A DNA stretch of 64,000 bases, taken from positions 124,001-188,000 of the forward strand of contig PAMZ01000006.1 in NCBI GenBank assembly GCA_002707495.1, in the 5' to 3' direction. The stretch is from Halobacteriovoraceae bacterium. Lineage in GTDB: Bacteria; Bdellovibrionota; Bacteriovoracia; Bacteriovoracales; Bacteriovoracaceae. How positions within the stretch are numbered: the first letter of the stretch is position 1; every line of letters starts with the position of its first letter. Below the pieces are notes generated by a model. It had not been told where the DNA came from. It made no database searches and saw nothing but the letters and a program-made list of their open reading frames with translations. Below are positions 50,773 to 61,263 of this stretch, piece after piece. The translations under genes were made by a program, and so were the position numbers.

Positions 50773-51728
50773 TAGAAATAAGTTCTTAAATTTTGTTCTA
50801 ATTGAAATAGGTAGGGATGAGAAAAGACTTTATAAGCACTCTCCATCGTCTTTTCTAAAGCATCCTTTTTAACAATTTGACCTACTAGCTTCGTTTTTAA
50901 GAGCTCGACCACTCCTCCACTTAATTGTGGAAATTCGACTTCAACAAGCCTAGCTTTTTTAATTTTAAGATTGAAATCAGGGGTGCTTACTTGGAATTCT
51001 GGAGTCTCTCCAAAAATCCACTCCTCTTCTCTTAGGCTGTCTTCATACTCTTTGTTGTTAAAATCATTTTTCCCAAGCTCAACTTTTTTCCCATAAAAAT
51101 TCTCAAAACTAGAAGTTAAAAAGCCTCCTAACTTTTGGAATTGTAAACTTGGATTAAGCTCAGCCAAATTGACCACTTTGGAGGGATTAGACAAAGTCCC
51201 TTTTCCTTCCAAAGATTTTAATGGAGAATTAAGAATGTCATTTAAAAGACTCAAATCTGAGTTCATCAAAAGTGTACCGTGATGGAAAGACCTATCTTTT
51301 TTCTGCTTGAAGGCAGACCCTGAGAACTTTCTTTCATCCTCTAGGATCAAATCAGATCGATTAGAAGCCTTAGCTTTTATACCTAAGTCCTCAAGCGCAT
51401 TCAAAATTATTTTATTATTATCGTCTTTGTGGTGATCTCTTGAGGGATGGATAAAACTAAAACACATATTGCCAAGATCATGATACACACAACCACCACC
51501 ACTTTGCCTTCTAACAAGTTTTAAGTGTGACTGATTATTTTCCAAAAATTCTAAATTAACTTCCCGCCACGGATTTTGGAATCGCCCCATAACAACGCAA
51601 GGATCATTTTGATAAACAAGAAGGTATTTTTCTGAGGGCCTAATAGTCTTTAGCAGCTGATCTTCGAAAGCCAGATTGCGAAAGGGATCACGCCAGGGGG
51701 AAATAAATAATTTAAGCTTAAAACTCAT
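50769..51728 (-). CDS. Lipoate-protein ligase A-like protein
   Basis: ATG 51728 (MSFKLKLFISPWRDP) is chosen because the earlier frame start at 51767 adds a hydrophobic stretch atypical of the family. About 319 residues. Motifs of the BPL/LplA fold: NLAFEDQLL, VVMGRFQNPWREVN, VRRQSGGGCVYHDLGNMCFS (lipoyl-AMP binding) and RKFSGSAFKQ with the catalytic Lys, then HHGTLLMNSDL. It attaches lipoate to 2-oxoacid dehydrogenase E2 subunits. The C-terminal third is divergent, so the accessory domain may be unusual. Cytoplasmic. The start lies divergent to the lipoprotein gene. Confidence 0.85.
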   Translation of the reverse strand: MSFKLKLFISPWRDPFRNLAFEDQLLKTIRPSEKYLLVYQNDPCVVMGRFQNPWREVNLEFLENNQSHLKLVRRQSGGGCVYHDLGNMCFSFIHPSRDHHKDDNNKIILNALEDLGIKAKASNRSDLILEDERKFSGSAFKQKKDRSFHHGTLLMNSDLSLLNDILNSPLKSLEGKGTLSNPSKVVNLAELNPSLQFQKLGGFLTSSFENFYGKKVELGKNDFNNKEYEDSLREEEWIFGETPEFQVSTPDFNLKIKKARLVEVEFPQLSGGVVELLKTKLVGQIVKKDALEKTMESAYKVFSHPYLFQLEQNLRTYFY

Positions 51729-51833
51729 AAATAACCGTAACTTACAAAAGAAAACCAAGCAAATCAACTATTGGTGGATGTATTTACTAAAGTATTTTCT
51801 AAAATCGCCGATAGATTTTATGTCAGGAGCTTT

Positions 51834-52481
51834 ATGAAAACGAACCGAATTATATCTTTTACACTTATCAATGCCTCTATCCTCTTAGGATTCGCTTCAG
51901 TGCTTGCCGGTTGTCAAAAAAAGCTCTATCCAAGTCATGGTCATATGTCGAAAACTCATAAATTAGAAAGGTCTCGCTCGATAGCATCCGTGGTAGAAAA
52001 AGAACAACGTCCCATCTCTGGAGCTCAAAGATTTTTAAGCTATCAAGATCCAGCACAAATTTATATTTACTGCTCTCTCAATTCTAAAGCCGCAGACACA
52101 TGTTATTCGAAACAATTGAAAGAATCAGTTTCAAAGTATGAAGAAAAATTTGGGAAGCTTGATAGAACAGATCTCAATTCACTATTAGATGAACTTGAGT
52201 GGTCAATGGTCAAAAGTGAAACCCAAGCTAAAATTGATCGGATCTTAGAGCAACTAGAACCTCAAATTAATAAGACAGTGAATCAACAACACTCTTTTTG
52301 TAAGAATAATTCAAAGCATTTTTTCAAAAGGTGTATGACCCATGCCATTGAAAAGGACACGTTCCAGGTACTCAACAACTACCACAAAAAGCATAAGATG
52401 AATGGACAAGAATATCTCTTCTTAAGAGATGCTATTAATAGTCAGCTCAATAAGAAAGTTTCTAATCTTGAAGTTATTTAA
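51834..52481 (+). CDS. Hypothetical lipoprotein
   Basis: ATG 51834 with AGGAG upstream is the evident start: MKTNRIISFTLINASILLGF followed by LAGC gives a lipoprotein signal with lipobox. The mature part is about 186 residues, rich in Lys and Gln, mostly helical, with five Cys (YCSLNSKAADTCYS, HSFCKNN, FKRCMTHA) that may form disulfides. No known family. It converges with the 52474 gene, overlapping by 8 bases. Confidence 0.72.
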   Translation: MKTNRIISFTLINASILLGFASVLAGCQKKLYPSHGHMSKTHKLERSRSIASVVEKEQRPISGAQRFLSYQDPAQIYIYCSLNSKAADTCYSKQLKESVSKYEEKFGKLDRTDLNSLLDELEWSMVKSETQAKIDRILEQLEPQINKTVNQQHSFCKNNSKHFFKRCMTHAIEKDTFQVLNNYHKKHKMNGQEYLFLRDAINSQLNKKVSNLEVI

Positions 52482-53883
52482 TAATATGCTCACAAGGGTG
52501 ACCAAATAAGCATTTATCATTGATAGTTTTGGCTATTTCTTTAGGGACTAATTCCTCCCACCCTGTCTCGTTATTTCTAATCATGGTTAAGACTTTTCTC
52601 GAATAGATATGTAGCAATTTATCATCATAACCAACTAAGTCTTTTACCTTCTTAGTCAAAACCAGATGATCCAATAAAGTTTTATGCTCTTTTTCTACAT
52701 TAACTGTGCTTAAATTGATAAGTTGATCATCTTGTGAGGCTTCCCGATAAGGATATAGATAAATTGTTGTGTAAGGTCTAAAAACCCTTCCCAAGGCCTC
52801 TAAAATGCCTCCATTAACATGCTGGTAATCGCCATTGAAGATCTGCATGAAATTATAGACCCCCATGACCAGTCCAACATTTTTTGGTTTGAAGTTAGAT
52901 AGGTAATTTGAAAGCCTAAAAAACTGAGGAAGATTGGTAATCAAAACTTTTTGGCCAATCGTATTTAATAGGTCGACTCTCGCAAGAAAATCTTCCTGAG
53001 TTAGTTCTCCATCTTCTTTAAGGTGATTAATGGTAATCTCGGCTAAAGACACGACTTGCTCACCACCAACATCTTGAGAAAAATTTAATTGCCCCGTCTT
53101 AAGAATATCCATATTTACTTTTGTAGGAGGTCTATAACTTCCCCGAGTGAGCACAATATTCTTTTTATAAAGCTCATCCTTAGCCAGGCAGACTGCCCCC
53201 GATTCATTAAACATAATTGCATCTGTGTAGGAACGAACGATAAGTTGAAGATTTAAAACTCTATTATCCATTGTTTCAAAAGCCGGGCCTGAAACTTTAA
53301 TCATATCAATTTCGACTCTTTCTCGAGAGAGGTTATCCATTAACCTATCAAGAAAGTTCAAACTCTCATTATGACCTTGATAACAAGCATGAACGAGGTT
53401 CACACCAAGCACACCTATCGCCTTTTGTTGCAAAAGATTAGTGTTATCATGCATTCTTACATGCATAACTACCATACTGGCAGACTCGGCTGGAGATCTT
53501 TGAAATTTTACCCCTATCCAACCATTCGGATCGTTGGTCCCATGATAATTTCTCGCCGAAACTGTATTCGCATAGACGAAAAATTTTCTCTCAGGAAATT
53601 TTTCCCGCAGCCTTTGTTGAAGCAGGTCATACTCATAATCGAGCATCTTCTCTACCCGACTTTGACAGACATATCTACCAGAGGTTTCTTTTCCATAGAT
53701 TTCATCGGAAAAGGTCATGTCATAAGCTGAAATAGATTTAGCAACAGTACCACTTGCTGCACCCGCTTTGAAAAATATTCCTGCAACATCCTGGCCGGCA
53801 CCAATTTCTGCAAAAGTTCCGTAAATCGTTTCATCTAGGTTGAGTTGAAGTGCTTTTTGATTGGCCGTCTTAGCTGTGTTCAT
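52474..53883 (-). CDS. Conserved protein of unknown function (about 470 residues)
   Basis: ATG 53883 (MNTAKTANQKALQLNLDETI) is preferred over the longer frame start at 53931. The sequence is strongly patterned (YGTFAEIGAGQDVAGIFFKAG, ASGTVAKSISAYDM, GVLGVNLVHACYQG, ITNLPQFFRLSNYL), as in a conserved soluble enzyme, and relatives in Bacteroidetes are, from memory, mislabelled as TonB-dependent or NMN adenylyltransferase. I cannot assign a reaction. There is no signal or membrane segment. The divergent gene downstream is the 40-residue protein at 54027. Confidence 0.7.
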   Translation of the reverse strand: MNTAKTANQKALQLNLDETIYGTFAEIGAGQDVAGIFFKAGAASGTVAKSISAYDMTFSDEIYGKETSGRYVCQSRVEKMLDYEYDLLQQRLREKFPERKFFVYANTVSARNYHGTNDPNGWIGVKFQRSPAESASMVVMHVRMHDNTNLLQQKAIGVLGVNLVHACYQGHNESLNFLDRLMDNLSRERVEIDMIKVSGPAFETMDNRVLNLQLIVRSYTDAIMFNESGAVCLAKDELYKKNIVLTRGSYRPPTKVNMDILKTGQLNFSQDVGGEQVVSLAEITINHLKEDGELTQEDFLARVDLLNTIGQKVLITNLPQFFRLSNYLSNFKPKNVGLVMGVYNFMQIFNGDYQHVNGGILEALGRVFRPYTTIYLYPYREASQDDQLINLSTVNVEKEHKTLLDHLVLTKKVKDLVGYDDKLLHIYSRKVLTMIRNNETGWEELVPKEIAKTINDKCLFGHPCEHIIK

Positions 53884-54026
53884 TTTTATTTTCCATCTTA
53901 AGTTACTGAAATATGGTAATAGTATAGGCAATTGTCCAGATGGAGTAAATGCCTAGTCGAATTTAGCTCGAAAACTATGCTATAATAATAGGTGATAACG
54001 ACCGATAAGCCTTTAAGGAGGTCGAT

Positions 54027-54149
54027 ATGAACATTTTAGTAGGATTTATTGTACTAGCAGCTACGGCTTACGTTGCTCTAGCAGTAAAGCAAAAACAGAC
54101 AAAAAAAGTCAGAGTAAAAGTTAAAAGTCGTTACCGCCGAAACCGTTAA
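54027..54149 (+). CDS. Small membrane protein, 40 residues
   Basis: A short gene with an excellent AAGGAGG ribosome site eight bases upstream of ATG 54027. The product MNILVGFIVLAATAYVALAV is one hydrophobic helix, followed by KQKQTKKVRVKVKSRYRRNR, an extremely basic tail. It could sit in the inner membrane with its tail in the cytoplasm touching acidic lipid or nucleic acid. The stop overlaps the pepN stop (converging, 4 bases). No family recognised; coding status rests on the ribosome site and composition. Confidence 0.65.
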   Translation: MNILVGFIVLAATAYVALAVKQKQTKKVRVKVKSRYRRNR

Positions 54150-56716
54150 TCTTTTAAATTTTGTTCTACAACTTCCAAAGCATGCTTAGACAGATTCGCT
54201 TCTGCGACCAATTGGCTGAGCTCAGAGCGAAGTAACTCTGCCCTAGCAGGTCCAAGTTTATTTAAGAATGATAAACTTTTCGCAAGTCTTGCGGCCATTT
54301 GAGGATTAAACTTATCTACCTCTAAAATCTTCTCACAGGCAAATTTATATCCAGAGCCATCTTCGCTATGCAAATTTTCAAAATTATACGCTAAAAACAC
54401 TCCAATTAATGAACGCATCAAATTGGGAACTTTTGCATCGTATTCAGGAAGTTTTTCAAGCTCCTGAATTTTAGCTATACCTGTAGACTTTGCGCGTGCT
54501 TGGATCATCAACCACTTTTGGATAACTAATGTTTCATGTTTCCATTTATCATAAAACTTTTTAAGAGCCTCTTCCGTATGTGATCCAGGAATATCTACCA
54601 ATAATGCCAAAGCGCCAATCTCATCCGTCATGTTATTAGCGTTAACGTAGATGTCATGGATTAAATCTCTTAATGTCTCATCCTCTAATCTTACGAGAAA
54701 ACCTAAAGCCTGTAGTTTGAGGGCACGCTTGGCCATTGATTCACCTGATAATGAAAACTCTCCAGTCTCATGGTAAGTCTCGACAATAGAGTGAAGTTGG
54801 TCTTTAAATCTTATTGCAAGCGTGTGTTTTAAAAATTGGATCGCCTGCCCTGCATGATCAAAGTTAAATTTCTCTTTTCCATTATTGAATTCTTTAAGAC
54901 TAGGGATTGTGATGGCGTAAGCTTTCAAGGCCAAATCAAGGCTTTCATCTTCAAGGAGCGATTGAAAGGCACCTAAAAATCGAGAGTCACAACTTGGATC
55001 TTCTCCACGTCTGAGCTGAAGAACAAGCTCGTCAATTTGTTTAAGTATAGCAAGCTGAGTAAACTCATAACGATTAAAGTCGTCTTGGCAATTTGCAATT
55101 AATGTCGCCAGCTGATCAAAACTATAATTAACTTCAAATTTTACAGGAGCACAAAAACCTTCATTCCAGCTGGCTATAGGCTCTTCATCTAGCTCAATCG
55201 TAAGACTTTGTGGGTTTTGATTTATCACATATTCATGATCTTTATAGAGAAGCTCACCTTGTTGGTTATAAAGTGAAAAATGAAAGGGAAAACACAAAGA
55301 GGAATCATGATTGTTAAACTCTGTCTCATGGGTAAAGAGCACATGATATTTCCCCTGTGAGAAATTAGTAGAGATATTTAAAAGAGGTGTACCATTTTGG
55401 TCATACCAGTTTTTAAACCGATCTAAGTCAAACCCTGATGCTTCGGCCATAGATTGGACAAAATCTTCTGTGGTAACTGCTTTTCCATCAAAACGCTCAA
55501 AATAAAGATCCATTCCGGCCCTAAATTTATCTTCACCGATAAGAGTATGAATCATTCTAATGACTTCAGCTCCTTTCTCATAAACTGTTGCTGTATAGAA
55601 ATTATTTATTTCGATATATTCCTTAGGCTTGATGGGATGACTTAGTGGTCCAGCATCCTCCGGGAATTGGTGTCCCTTTAAAACTTTTACGTCATCCACT
55701 CTTTTAACAGGCCTAGAGTTCATATCTGCGGAGAATTCTTGATCTCTAAAAACAGTCAGTCCCTCTTTAAGCGTTAGTTGAAACCAATCTCGACAGGTCA
55801 CTCGGTTTCCAGTCCAATTATGGAAATACTCATGACCAATAACTCCTTCAATACCTTGAAAATCAGAGTCGGTTGCAGTCTTGGGGTTCGCTAGGACATA
55901 GGCAGAGTTAAAAATATTAAGCCCTTTATTCTCCATCGCACCCATATTAAATGTATCTACTGCCACTACCATATAGGTGTCTAGATCGTATTCAAGGCCA
56001 AATCTATCTTCATCCCATTTCATTGATTTTTGTAGGGACTCTAGGGCATAAGATGCTTTAGATCCATTACCATGATCTACAAAAAACTCTAAACTAACTT
56101 TACGTCCAGATTTCGTGACAAATTCTCCAGTAACTCGCTCTAGATTTCCCGCAACCATAGCAAAGAGATAACTCGGTTTATGATGTGGATCTCTCCACTC
56201 AGCAAAATGTCGCCCTTCACTTAGCTCTCCTTCATCAACTTTGTCCCCATTTGACAGTAAAAATGGATATCTTTTCTTATCCGCTTCAAGCCTTGTCGTA
56301 TAGCGAGACATAACATCAGGCCTATCCTGGTGATAAGTAATTCTTCTAAAACCTTCCGCTTCACATTGTGTACACAGAATTTCTCCTGAGCGATAGAAAC
56401 CTTCTCCAGAGTGATTTGCCTCAGGGAGAATTTTTACTTTAGTAGTTAATTCAAAACGTGAATCGAGTTGGAAGAATTCTATTTGAGTGTCTGACATGTT
56501 TTCAGGTTCAACTTTATTCCCATTAATTTCGCAGGCCAACAGCTCCATCTCCTCACCAAATAAAGTGAGGTCAAATCCATTAGTATTTTCATTTTTTACA
56601 TAAAGAGATCTATTTTCAACGATGGTGTGGTCATCATATATCTGTACATTAAGGTTGACCTCTTCTACCCAAAAATCTGGTTCGCTGTAATCTTTCAATA
56701 AAATCTTCTGTGCCAT
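54146..56716 (-). CDS. pepN: Aminopeptidase N
   Basis: An 856-residue M1 zinc aminopeptidase, close to the E. coli length of 870. The exopeptidase motif is GAMENKGLN, and zinc site HEYFHNWTGNRVTCRDW followed by the downstream Glu in LKEGLTVFRDQEFS. N-terminal beta domain (about 1-190) with ILCTQCEAEGFRRI, and the helical C-terminal half (550-856) match bacterial PepN. It cleaves N-terminal residues from peptides in the cytoplasm. ATG 56716 with AGGAGTTTTGC upstream. Downstream of the oxidase operon on the same strand. Confidence 0.95.
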   Translation of the reverse strand: MAQKILLKDYSEPDFWVEEVNLNVQIYDDHTIVENRSLYVKNENTNGFDLTLFGEEMELLACEINGNKVEPENMSDTQIEFFQLDSRFELTTKVKILPEANHSGEGFYRSGEILCTQCEAEGFRRITYHQDRPDVMSRYTTRLEADKKRYPFLLSNGDKVDEGELSEGRHFAEWRDPHHKPSYLFAMVAGNLERVTGEFVTKSGRKVSLEFFVDHGNGSKASYALESLQKSMKWDEDRFGLEYDLDTYMVVAVDTFNMGAMENKGLNIFNSAYVLANPKTATDSDFQGIEGVIGHEYFHNWTGNRVTCRDWFQLTLKEGLTVFRDQEFSADMNSRPVKRVDDVKVLKGHQFPEDAGPLSHPIKPKEYIEINNFYTATVYEKGAEVIRMIHTLIGEDKFRAGMDLYFERFDGKAVTTEDFVQSMAEASGFDLDRFKNWYDQNGTPLLNISTNFSQGKYHVLFTHETEFNNHDSSLCFPFHFSLYNQQGELLYKDHEYVINQNPQSLTIELDEEPIASWNEGFCAPVKFEVNYSFDQLATLIANCQDDFNRYEFTQLAILKQIDELVLQLRRGEDPSCDSRFLGAFQSLLEDESLDLALKAYAITIPSLKEFNNGKEKFNFDHAGQAIQFLKHTLAIRFKDQLHSIVETYHETGEFSLSGESMAKRALKLQALGFLVRLEDETLRDLIHDIYVNANNMTDEIGALALLVDIPGSHTEEALKKFYDKWKHETLVIQKWLMIQARAKSTGIAKIQELEKLPEYDAKVPNLMRSLIGVFLAYNFENLHSEDGSGYKFACEKILEVDKFNPQMAARLAKSLSFLNKLGPARAELLRSELSQLVAEANLSKHALEVVEQNLKD

Positions 56717-56749
56717 GCAAAACTCCTAGAGAGCTATCTTAGCAAGAAG

Positions 56750-57628
56750 TTAATTGATTTCAAAGAGAATGGGACTCCACTTATCAATAACTGGTGCAAA
56801 TAAGAAGGCCAACATAGAAAAATTAGTAATGAGAAAAAAAGGAAGCCAAGCTTTAGGGTTCTCAGAATAAAAATAAGCAATGAATTTCCAAACAATTAGC
56901 ACTGAAAAAGGTAAAACCAATAAAAAATAAGCGTAAGAGTACTCAACAAAAAAAGGCGCCATTAATCCCAAGAGCGCATAGGCCCATACATAAAAAGAAA
57001 TATGATATTTGGTACGCCCAGCTCCAACGATAGAAGGAAGAACAGGAAAGTTTCCACGCGCATAGTCATCAGAGTATCGAATCGCCAAAGACCAAAAATG
57101 AGGCATTTGCCATAAAAACATGACTAAAAACAAATAAACACTCTCTGAACCTAGGATATCTCTATTAACGGCTGAATAACCAAGAACACCAGGCAGAGCT
57201 CCTGGGATAGCTCCGGGCACAGCAGCAAAAGCCCACTTCTTTTTCCAAAAAAGAGTATAAAAGCCGTTATACATAATAATTATCGAGAGCCCTATTAGAA
57301 AAGATAATGGGTTTACTAAAAACAGGATGGCCAATCCCACTAACATAAGTCCTATCGAAATTAATACACCAGTATCTCGACTAAAGACCCCCTTAACCAG
57401 AGGACGTGATTGTGTCCGCTCCATCAGCTGATCGTTTTCTAATTCTTGAACTTGATTCAAGCTTAAACTTCCTGCGGAAATACAAAAAGTTCCCACCAGA
57501 AAAAAGAGAAAATGGGAAAAGAGAAAATCTTGTTCTACAGTCAAGCCTAGACCGTAGCCAGCAGCCGCACTTATAAGAACAAATACGACAATGCCGAACT
57601 TAAAAAAAGTCTTTAACTCTTTCCACAT
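56750..57628 (-). CDS. ctaB: Protoheme IX farnesyltransferase (heme O synthase)
   Basis: A 292-residue polytopic UbiA-superfamily prenyltransferase. The first Asp-rich motif is NQVQELENDQLMERTQSRPL (N-x3-D-x2-D variants), and the second is in AIRYSDDYARGNFPVLP. Nine hydrophobic segments. It farnesylates heme B to heme O for the aa3/caa3 oxidase encoded just upstream, and CtaA then makes heme A. The last gene of the oxidase operon. ATG 57628 about 9 bases after the preceding stop. Confidence 0.93.
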   Translation of the reverse strand: MWKELKTFFKFGIVVFVLISAAAGYGLGLTVEQDFLFSHFLFFLVGTFCISAGSLSLNQVQELENDQLMERTQSRPLVKGVFSRDTGVLISIGLMLVGLAILFLVNPLSFLIGLSIIIMYNGFYTLFWKKKWAFAAVPGAIPGALPGVLGYSAVNRDILGSESVYLFLVMFLWQMPHFWSLAIRYSDDYARGNFPVLPSIVGAGRTKYHISFYVWAYALLGLMAPFFVEYSYAYFLLVLPFSVLIVWKFIAYFYSENPKAWLPFFLITNFSMLAFLFAPVIDKWSPILFEIN

Positions 57629-57637
57629 ATGTGGAGA

Positions 57638-57931
57638 TTATATCGGAGTGGTTCTAAAGAACAGATCGATATAAGAAAAGCCAATAAATAACGCCAAAAA
57701 TGCAAGACCACATAGTGCAATGACTCTATTCATCAAGCCATCGTACTTTAAGTGCATAAACCATGAAAGAACAATACCAGCTTTAGTACATGCTATCGCC
57801 ATCGCCAGAATTAAGTTACCCGCACCACCTAGGTGTATATATTTTGCGGTTCCTACCGTAAGCACTGTTAAAAATACCAGTGCACCAAGGGTCTTTAAAT
57901 TTGTATTTAGTGGAACAATATGATGTGCCAT
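57638..57931 (-). CDS. Cytochrome c oxidase subunit IV
   Basis: A 97-residue membrane protein with three hydrophobic segments (TLGALVFLTVLTVGTAKYI, LAMAIACTKAGIVLSWFMHL, IALCGLAFLALFIGFSYI), typical of small CtaF/CyoD-like subunits that stabilise the copper site. It is positioned between subunit III and ctaB, the usual order. ATG 57931 follows AGAGAATGG region without a strong ribosome site. Confidence 0.85.
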   Translation of the reverse strand: MAHHIVPLNTNLKTLGALVFLTVLTVGTAKYIHLGGAGNLILAMAIACTKAGIVLSWFMHLKYDGLMNRVIALCGLAFLALFIGFSYIDLFFRTTPI

Positions 57932-57942
57932 TCTCTACTCCG

Positions 57943-58683
57943 TTAGATTAAGTACATTAAAGGAAAAAGGAAAATCCAGATCACATCTACGATGTGCCAG
58001 TAAAGTCCTACTCCTTCTACTGCAGTATAATATTTAGGTCCAAACTCGTTATTCTTTAAACGCTTCATAAGCCAGAACATTAGTCCTATCCCGATTGTAA
58101 TGTGAAGACCATGAAGACCAGTCATACAAAAATAAAGAACAAAAAATAGTTTAAGACTGCTACCGTCGACTTGCCCAGCTCCAAGAGTTTCTCCAGCCGC
58201 AGGTAGGGCCAAAGTAAAGCCTGCATCAGAACGTAGATGATTATTTGCATACTCGATTGCACTTTGGGCATTCCACATATCAAAACCAGGAAACAAGCCG
58301 TGATCAATTTTAGCCGTGTATTCAAAGTACTTCACCACCATAAAGGCAAAAGCACACAAAGTTGTCACAACAATGAGCTTGTAAGCTTTTTGGTTATTAC
58401 CCTTCATCGTTTCAGTCACAGCTTGCGCCATAGTAAAGGAAGACAAAAGAAGAACCAAAGTATTGAATGCACCAAGGTACCAGTTCAGTGAATCTCCCCC
58501 GGCCATATAAGTATCAGGGAACATGAATCTATAAATAAAGTATCCAACAAAAAGACCACCGAACATCATGATCTCAGTTGCCATGAAAAGCCAAACACCT
58601 TCCTTACCAGCATCATGTTGCTGATTTAAGTCTTTAAAATGGTGAGCAGCCTGCTCTTTTTTATCGTAACTAGCGGTACTCAT
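57943..58683 (-). CDS. ctaE: Cytochrome c oxidase subunit III
   Basis: ATG 58683 ([16 protein letters not shown]) has GGGAGG just upstream and is preferred; the earlier 58743 start is in the oxidase subunit I 3' end. About 246 residues with five or more membrane helices; the motif [15 protein letters not shown] and [23 protein letters not shown] are typical of subunit III. Overlaps the ctaD stop by 14 bases, so coupled. It supports proton pumping and oxygen delivery. Confidence 0.93.
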   Translation of the reverse strand: MSTASYDKKEQAAHHFKDLNQQHDAGKEGVWLFMATEIMMFGGLFVGYFIYRFMFPDTYMAGGDSLNWYLGAFNTLVLLLSSFTMAQAVTETMKGNNQKAYKLIVVTTLCAFAFMVVKYFEYTAKIDHGLFPGFDMWNAQSAIEYANNHLRSDAGFTLALPAAGETLGAGQVDGSSLKLFFVLYFCMTGLHGLHITIGIGLMFWLMKRLKNNEFGPKYYTAVEGVGLYWHIVDVIWIFLFPLMYLI

Positions 58684-60253
58684 ATGGCCTCCCTGTAACC
58701 GTAGGTATTTCTGTAAAGTTTTCATGAATTGGAGGTGAGTCAACAGTCCATTCTAAAGTGGTTCCCCCCCAAGGGTTTTTCTCAGTACATGCCTCTCCCT
58801 TAAAGAAAGCACGAGTAAGAAGATAAATGGCCAAGATAAATCCGCCGGCAAGAATCCAAGAACCAATGGTTGAAGTTACGTGGTAAGGCGTAAAAACTCC
58901 ATCATAGGTGTGATATCTTCTTGGCATACCCTGAGACCCCATAATGAATTGAGGGATGAATGTAACGTTAAAACCAACAAAGGTCATAAGTGCCGTTACT
59001 CTTCCGAGCATTTCGTTATACATTTTCCCAGTCATTTTTGGGAACCAGTAAAATAAACCTCCAAAAAATCCCATTAAAGCTCCACCAAGCATAACGTAAT
59101 GAAAGTGGGCAACAACAAAATAAGTATCGTGTAAGTGAACATCAATATTAAAAGCAGCTAGAAAAAGTCCGGTCAATCCACCGATAGTAAAAAGCGAAAG
59201 GAAATTAATAGCATAAAGCATTGGTGTATCAAGCTTTACTCTCCCTTTGTACATCGTAGCAACCCAGTTAAAAAGCTTAATCGCTGTTGGAACCCCAACG
59301 AGCATGGTTAAAACTGAAAATATCGAACCAGCTAGAACCGACTGACCCGAAACAAACATATGGTGTCCCCAAACAATAAAGGAAACCGCTGCGATCCCCA
59401 GAGAAGAAAATGCAATCGCTTTATAACCAAAGATAGTCTTTTGCGAAAACGTCGCAATGATCTCAGAAATAATTCCCATAGCCGGGATAATCATAATATA
59501 AACTGCAGGATGCGAGTAAAACCAAAAGAAGTGCTGAAATAAAACAGGATCCCCACCCATGGCAGGATCAAAAATCCCCACTCCAAATACTCTTTCTACA
59601 GTGAGAAGTAATAAAGTAATACCAAGAACTGGTGTGGCAATAACCTGAATTATAGCTGTGGCATAGAGAGACCAAACAAAAAGTGGAAGTCTCATCATAG
59701 TCATCCCAGGGGCTCGTAGTTTATGAATTGTAACAATAAAATTCAGACCCGTAAGAATGGAGCTAAACCCCATGACAAAAGCCCCAAACACAACCATAGC
59801 AACGGCATCAGCTGACTTTGAGGAATAAGGAGTATAAAAGGTCCAACCCGTATCAACCCCACCCCAAAACAGGGAGAGAAAAGCGATGATGGCACCGATC
59901 ATCAAACAATACCATGAAGCTAGATTTATTTTTGGAAAAGCCACATCTTTTGCACCAATCATTAAAGGGAGCGCAAAGTTTCCTAGAAGTGCCGGAACTC
60001 CAGGGATGATAACCATAAAAACCATGATTGATCCGTGAAGAGTCATGGCCCTGTTATACATATCTCCATCCATAAATAATGGTTCAGGAGTAAATAATTC
60101 CAACCTTAGTAAAATAGCAAAAAGTCCCCCTACTAAGAAGAAGAACATGATTGCAATAAAATACATCAGAGCGATTCTTTTATGATCTATAGTTGTTAGC
60201 CAAGACCAAAGCCCCTTTTCACAATTAATATAATTTCCACCATGTGCACCCAT
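58670..60253 (-). CDS. ctaD: Cytochrome c oxidase subunit I
   Basis: A 527-residue heme-copper oxidase catalytic subunit with twelve membrane helices. The heme and CuB ligands occur in TLHGSIMVF (heme a His), [14 protein letters not shown] (CuB His and the Tyr cross-link), [10 protein letters not shown] (CuB His pair) and [14 protein letters not shown] (heme a3 and a His). The glutamate of the D channel is not the usual GHPEVY; here it is SHPAVY, so proton uptake may follow the YS variant of A2-type oxidases. The gene order subunit II-I-III-IV and neighbouring CtaA/B identify an A-type oxidase. Confidence 0.95.
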   Translation of the reverse strand: MGAHGGNYINCEKGLWSWLTTIDHKRIALMYFIAIMFFFLVGGLFAILLRLELFTPEPLFMDGDMYNRAMTLHGSIMVFMVIIPGVPALLGNFALPLMIGAKDVAFPKINLASWYCLMIGAIIAFLSLFWGGVDTGWTFYTPYSSKSADAVAMVVFGAFVMGFSSILTGLNFIVTIHKLRAPGMTMMRLPLFVWSLYATAIIQVIATPVLGITLLLLTVERVFGVGIFDPAMGGDPVLFQHFFWFYSHPAVYIMIIPAMGIISEIIATFSQKTIFGYKAIAFSSLGIAAVSFIVWGHHMFVSGQSVLAGSIFSVLTMLVGVPTAIKLFNWVATMYKGRVKLDTPMLYAINFLSLFTIGGLTGLFLAAFNIDVHLHDTYFVVAHFHYVMLGGALMGFFGGLFYWFPKMTGKMYNEMLGRVTALMTFVGFNVTFIPQFIMGSQGMPRRYHTYDGVFTPYHVTSTIGSWILAGGFILAIYLLTRAFFKGEACTEKNPWGGTTLEWTVDSPPIHENFTEIPTVTGRPYEYR

Positions 60254-60266
60254 GATTGTTACTCCC

Positions 60267-61247
60267 TTATTTTAAAGTCTTTATAAAAGCAATTAAATGT
60301 TCAACATCTTTGTCATTGAGCTGGCCCACCCAAGGATTCATTTTATTTTCGTATCCTTTTACAATTTGTCGACCAGGATAATAGATAGAGTTTTTAATAT
60401 ACTCGTCATTAGCCACTTCCGATTGTCCATCAGCAAACTCCCTGGTCTTTCCATAGAGCCCTTGAAACCCAGGACCGATAATTTTGTTCGCTCCTGCAGA
60501 GTGGCATGAGGCACAATTCTTATTATAAAGTCTGTAACCTAATTCAACTGGATCTGTGATATTTGCTTCTTTATATTCGCGATCAGCCCATTTTTGAAAA
60601 CGCTCTTTAGATACGACTCTGACGATTCCTCTCATTCTTGAGTGTGAAGTTCCACAAAACTCAGTACAGAAAATATTAAAATCTCCTAGCTTTGTGGGAG
60701 TAAAAGTTAAATAGGAATTCATTCCTGGAACCGTATCTCTTTTCACTCGAAAGCTTGGCACATAGAAAGAGTGAAGAACATCTGTAGAAGTCATCTCTAA
60801 AACTATCGGTGTGTCTACCGGCAGATACATCAACTCATTTTTATCAAAGCTTACAATTTTTCCATCTTCTTTTTTAGAGTAAGTAAAAGTCCAACCCCAT
60901 TGAAAACCTGTTACATTAATTTTGTAGGCATTTTTAGGAACTTCATTCATCTTAAAATACTCAAAAAGCCCAAAGACTGATATCGCAACAAAGATGATCA
61001 TTGGGATGACCGTCCAAATGGTTTCAGCCGTAGCATTATGAGGGATATATTCTGATTTTTCATTCTGAGTTCTGTGATACTTCACAATGAAAAAAGTCAT
61101 AACACCCATAAGACCGATAAAACCGATTATCGAGATCACCAAAACCGCGTTAAAAAGATTGTCCACTAAGTGAGCATTCTCTGCGGCTTTCGTCGGCAAA
61201 CTGATTCCAAAAAATAAATCCGCTAAACCTTGTAAAAAGTCAGACAT
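60267..61247 (-). CDS. ctaC: Cytochrome c oxidase subunit II with fused cytochrome c domain
   Basis: A 326-residue protein. Two transmembrane helices (about 30-60 and 85-108), then the CuA cupredoxin domain with ligands in [15 protein letters not shown] (His) and [15 protein letters not shown] (two Cys, His, Met). The C-terminal cytochrome c domain has the heme site [10 protein letters not shown] and distal Met in NKMNPW. This architecture marks a caa3-type oxidase, in which electrons pass from soluble cytochrome c to the fused heme and then to CuA. ATG 61247. Confidence 0.95.
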   Translation of the reverse strand: MSDFLQGLADLFFGISLPTKAAENAHLVDNLFNAVLVISIIGFIGLMGVMTFFIVKYHRTQNEKSEYIPHNATAETIWTVIPMIIFVAISVFGLFEYFKMNEVPKNAYKINVTGFQWGWTFTYSKKEDGKIVSFDKNELMYLPVDTPIVLEMTSTDVLHSFYVPSFRVKRDTVPGMNSYLTFTPTKLGDFNIFCTEFCGTSHSRMRGIVRVVSKERFQKWADREYKEANITDPVELGYRLYNKNCASCHSAGANKIIGPGFQGLYGKTREFADGQSEVANDEYIKNSIYYPGRQIVKGYENKMNPWVGQLNDKDVEHLIAFIKTLK

Positions 61248-61263
61248 TTTCTTAATCCTTTAT

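Noticed and set aside
52474..53883. NMN/nicotinate adenylyltransferase
   Set aside because: The HxGH nucleotidyltransferase signature is not present; only database-style labels suggest it.
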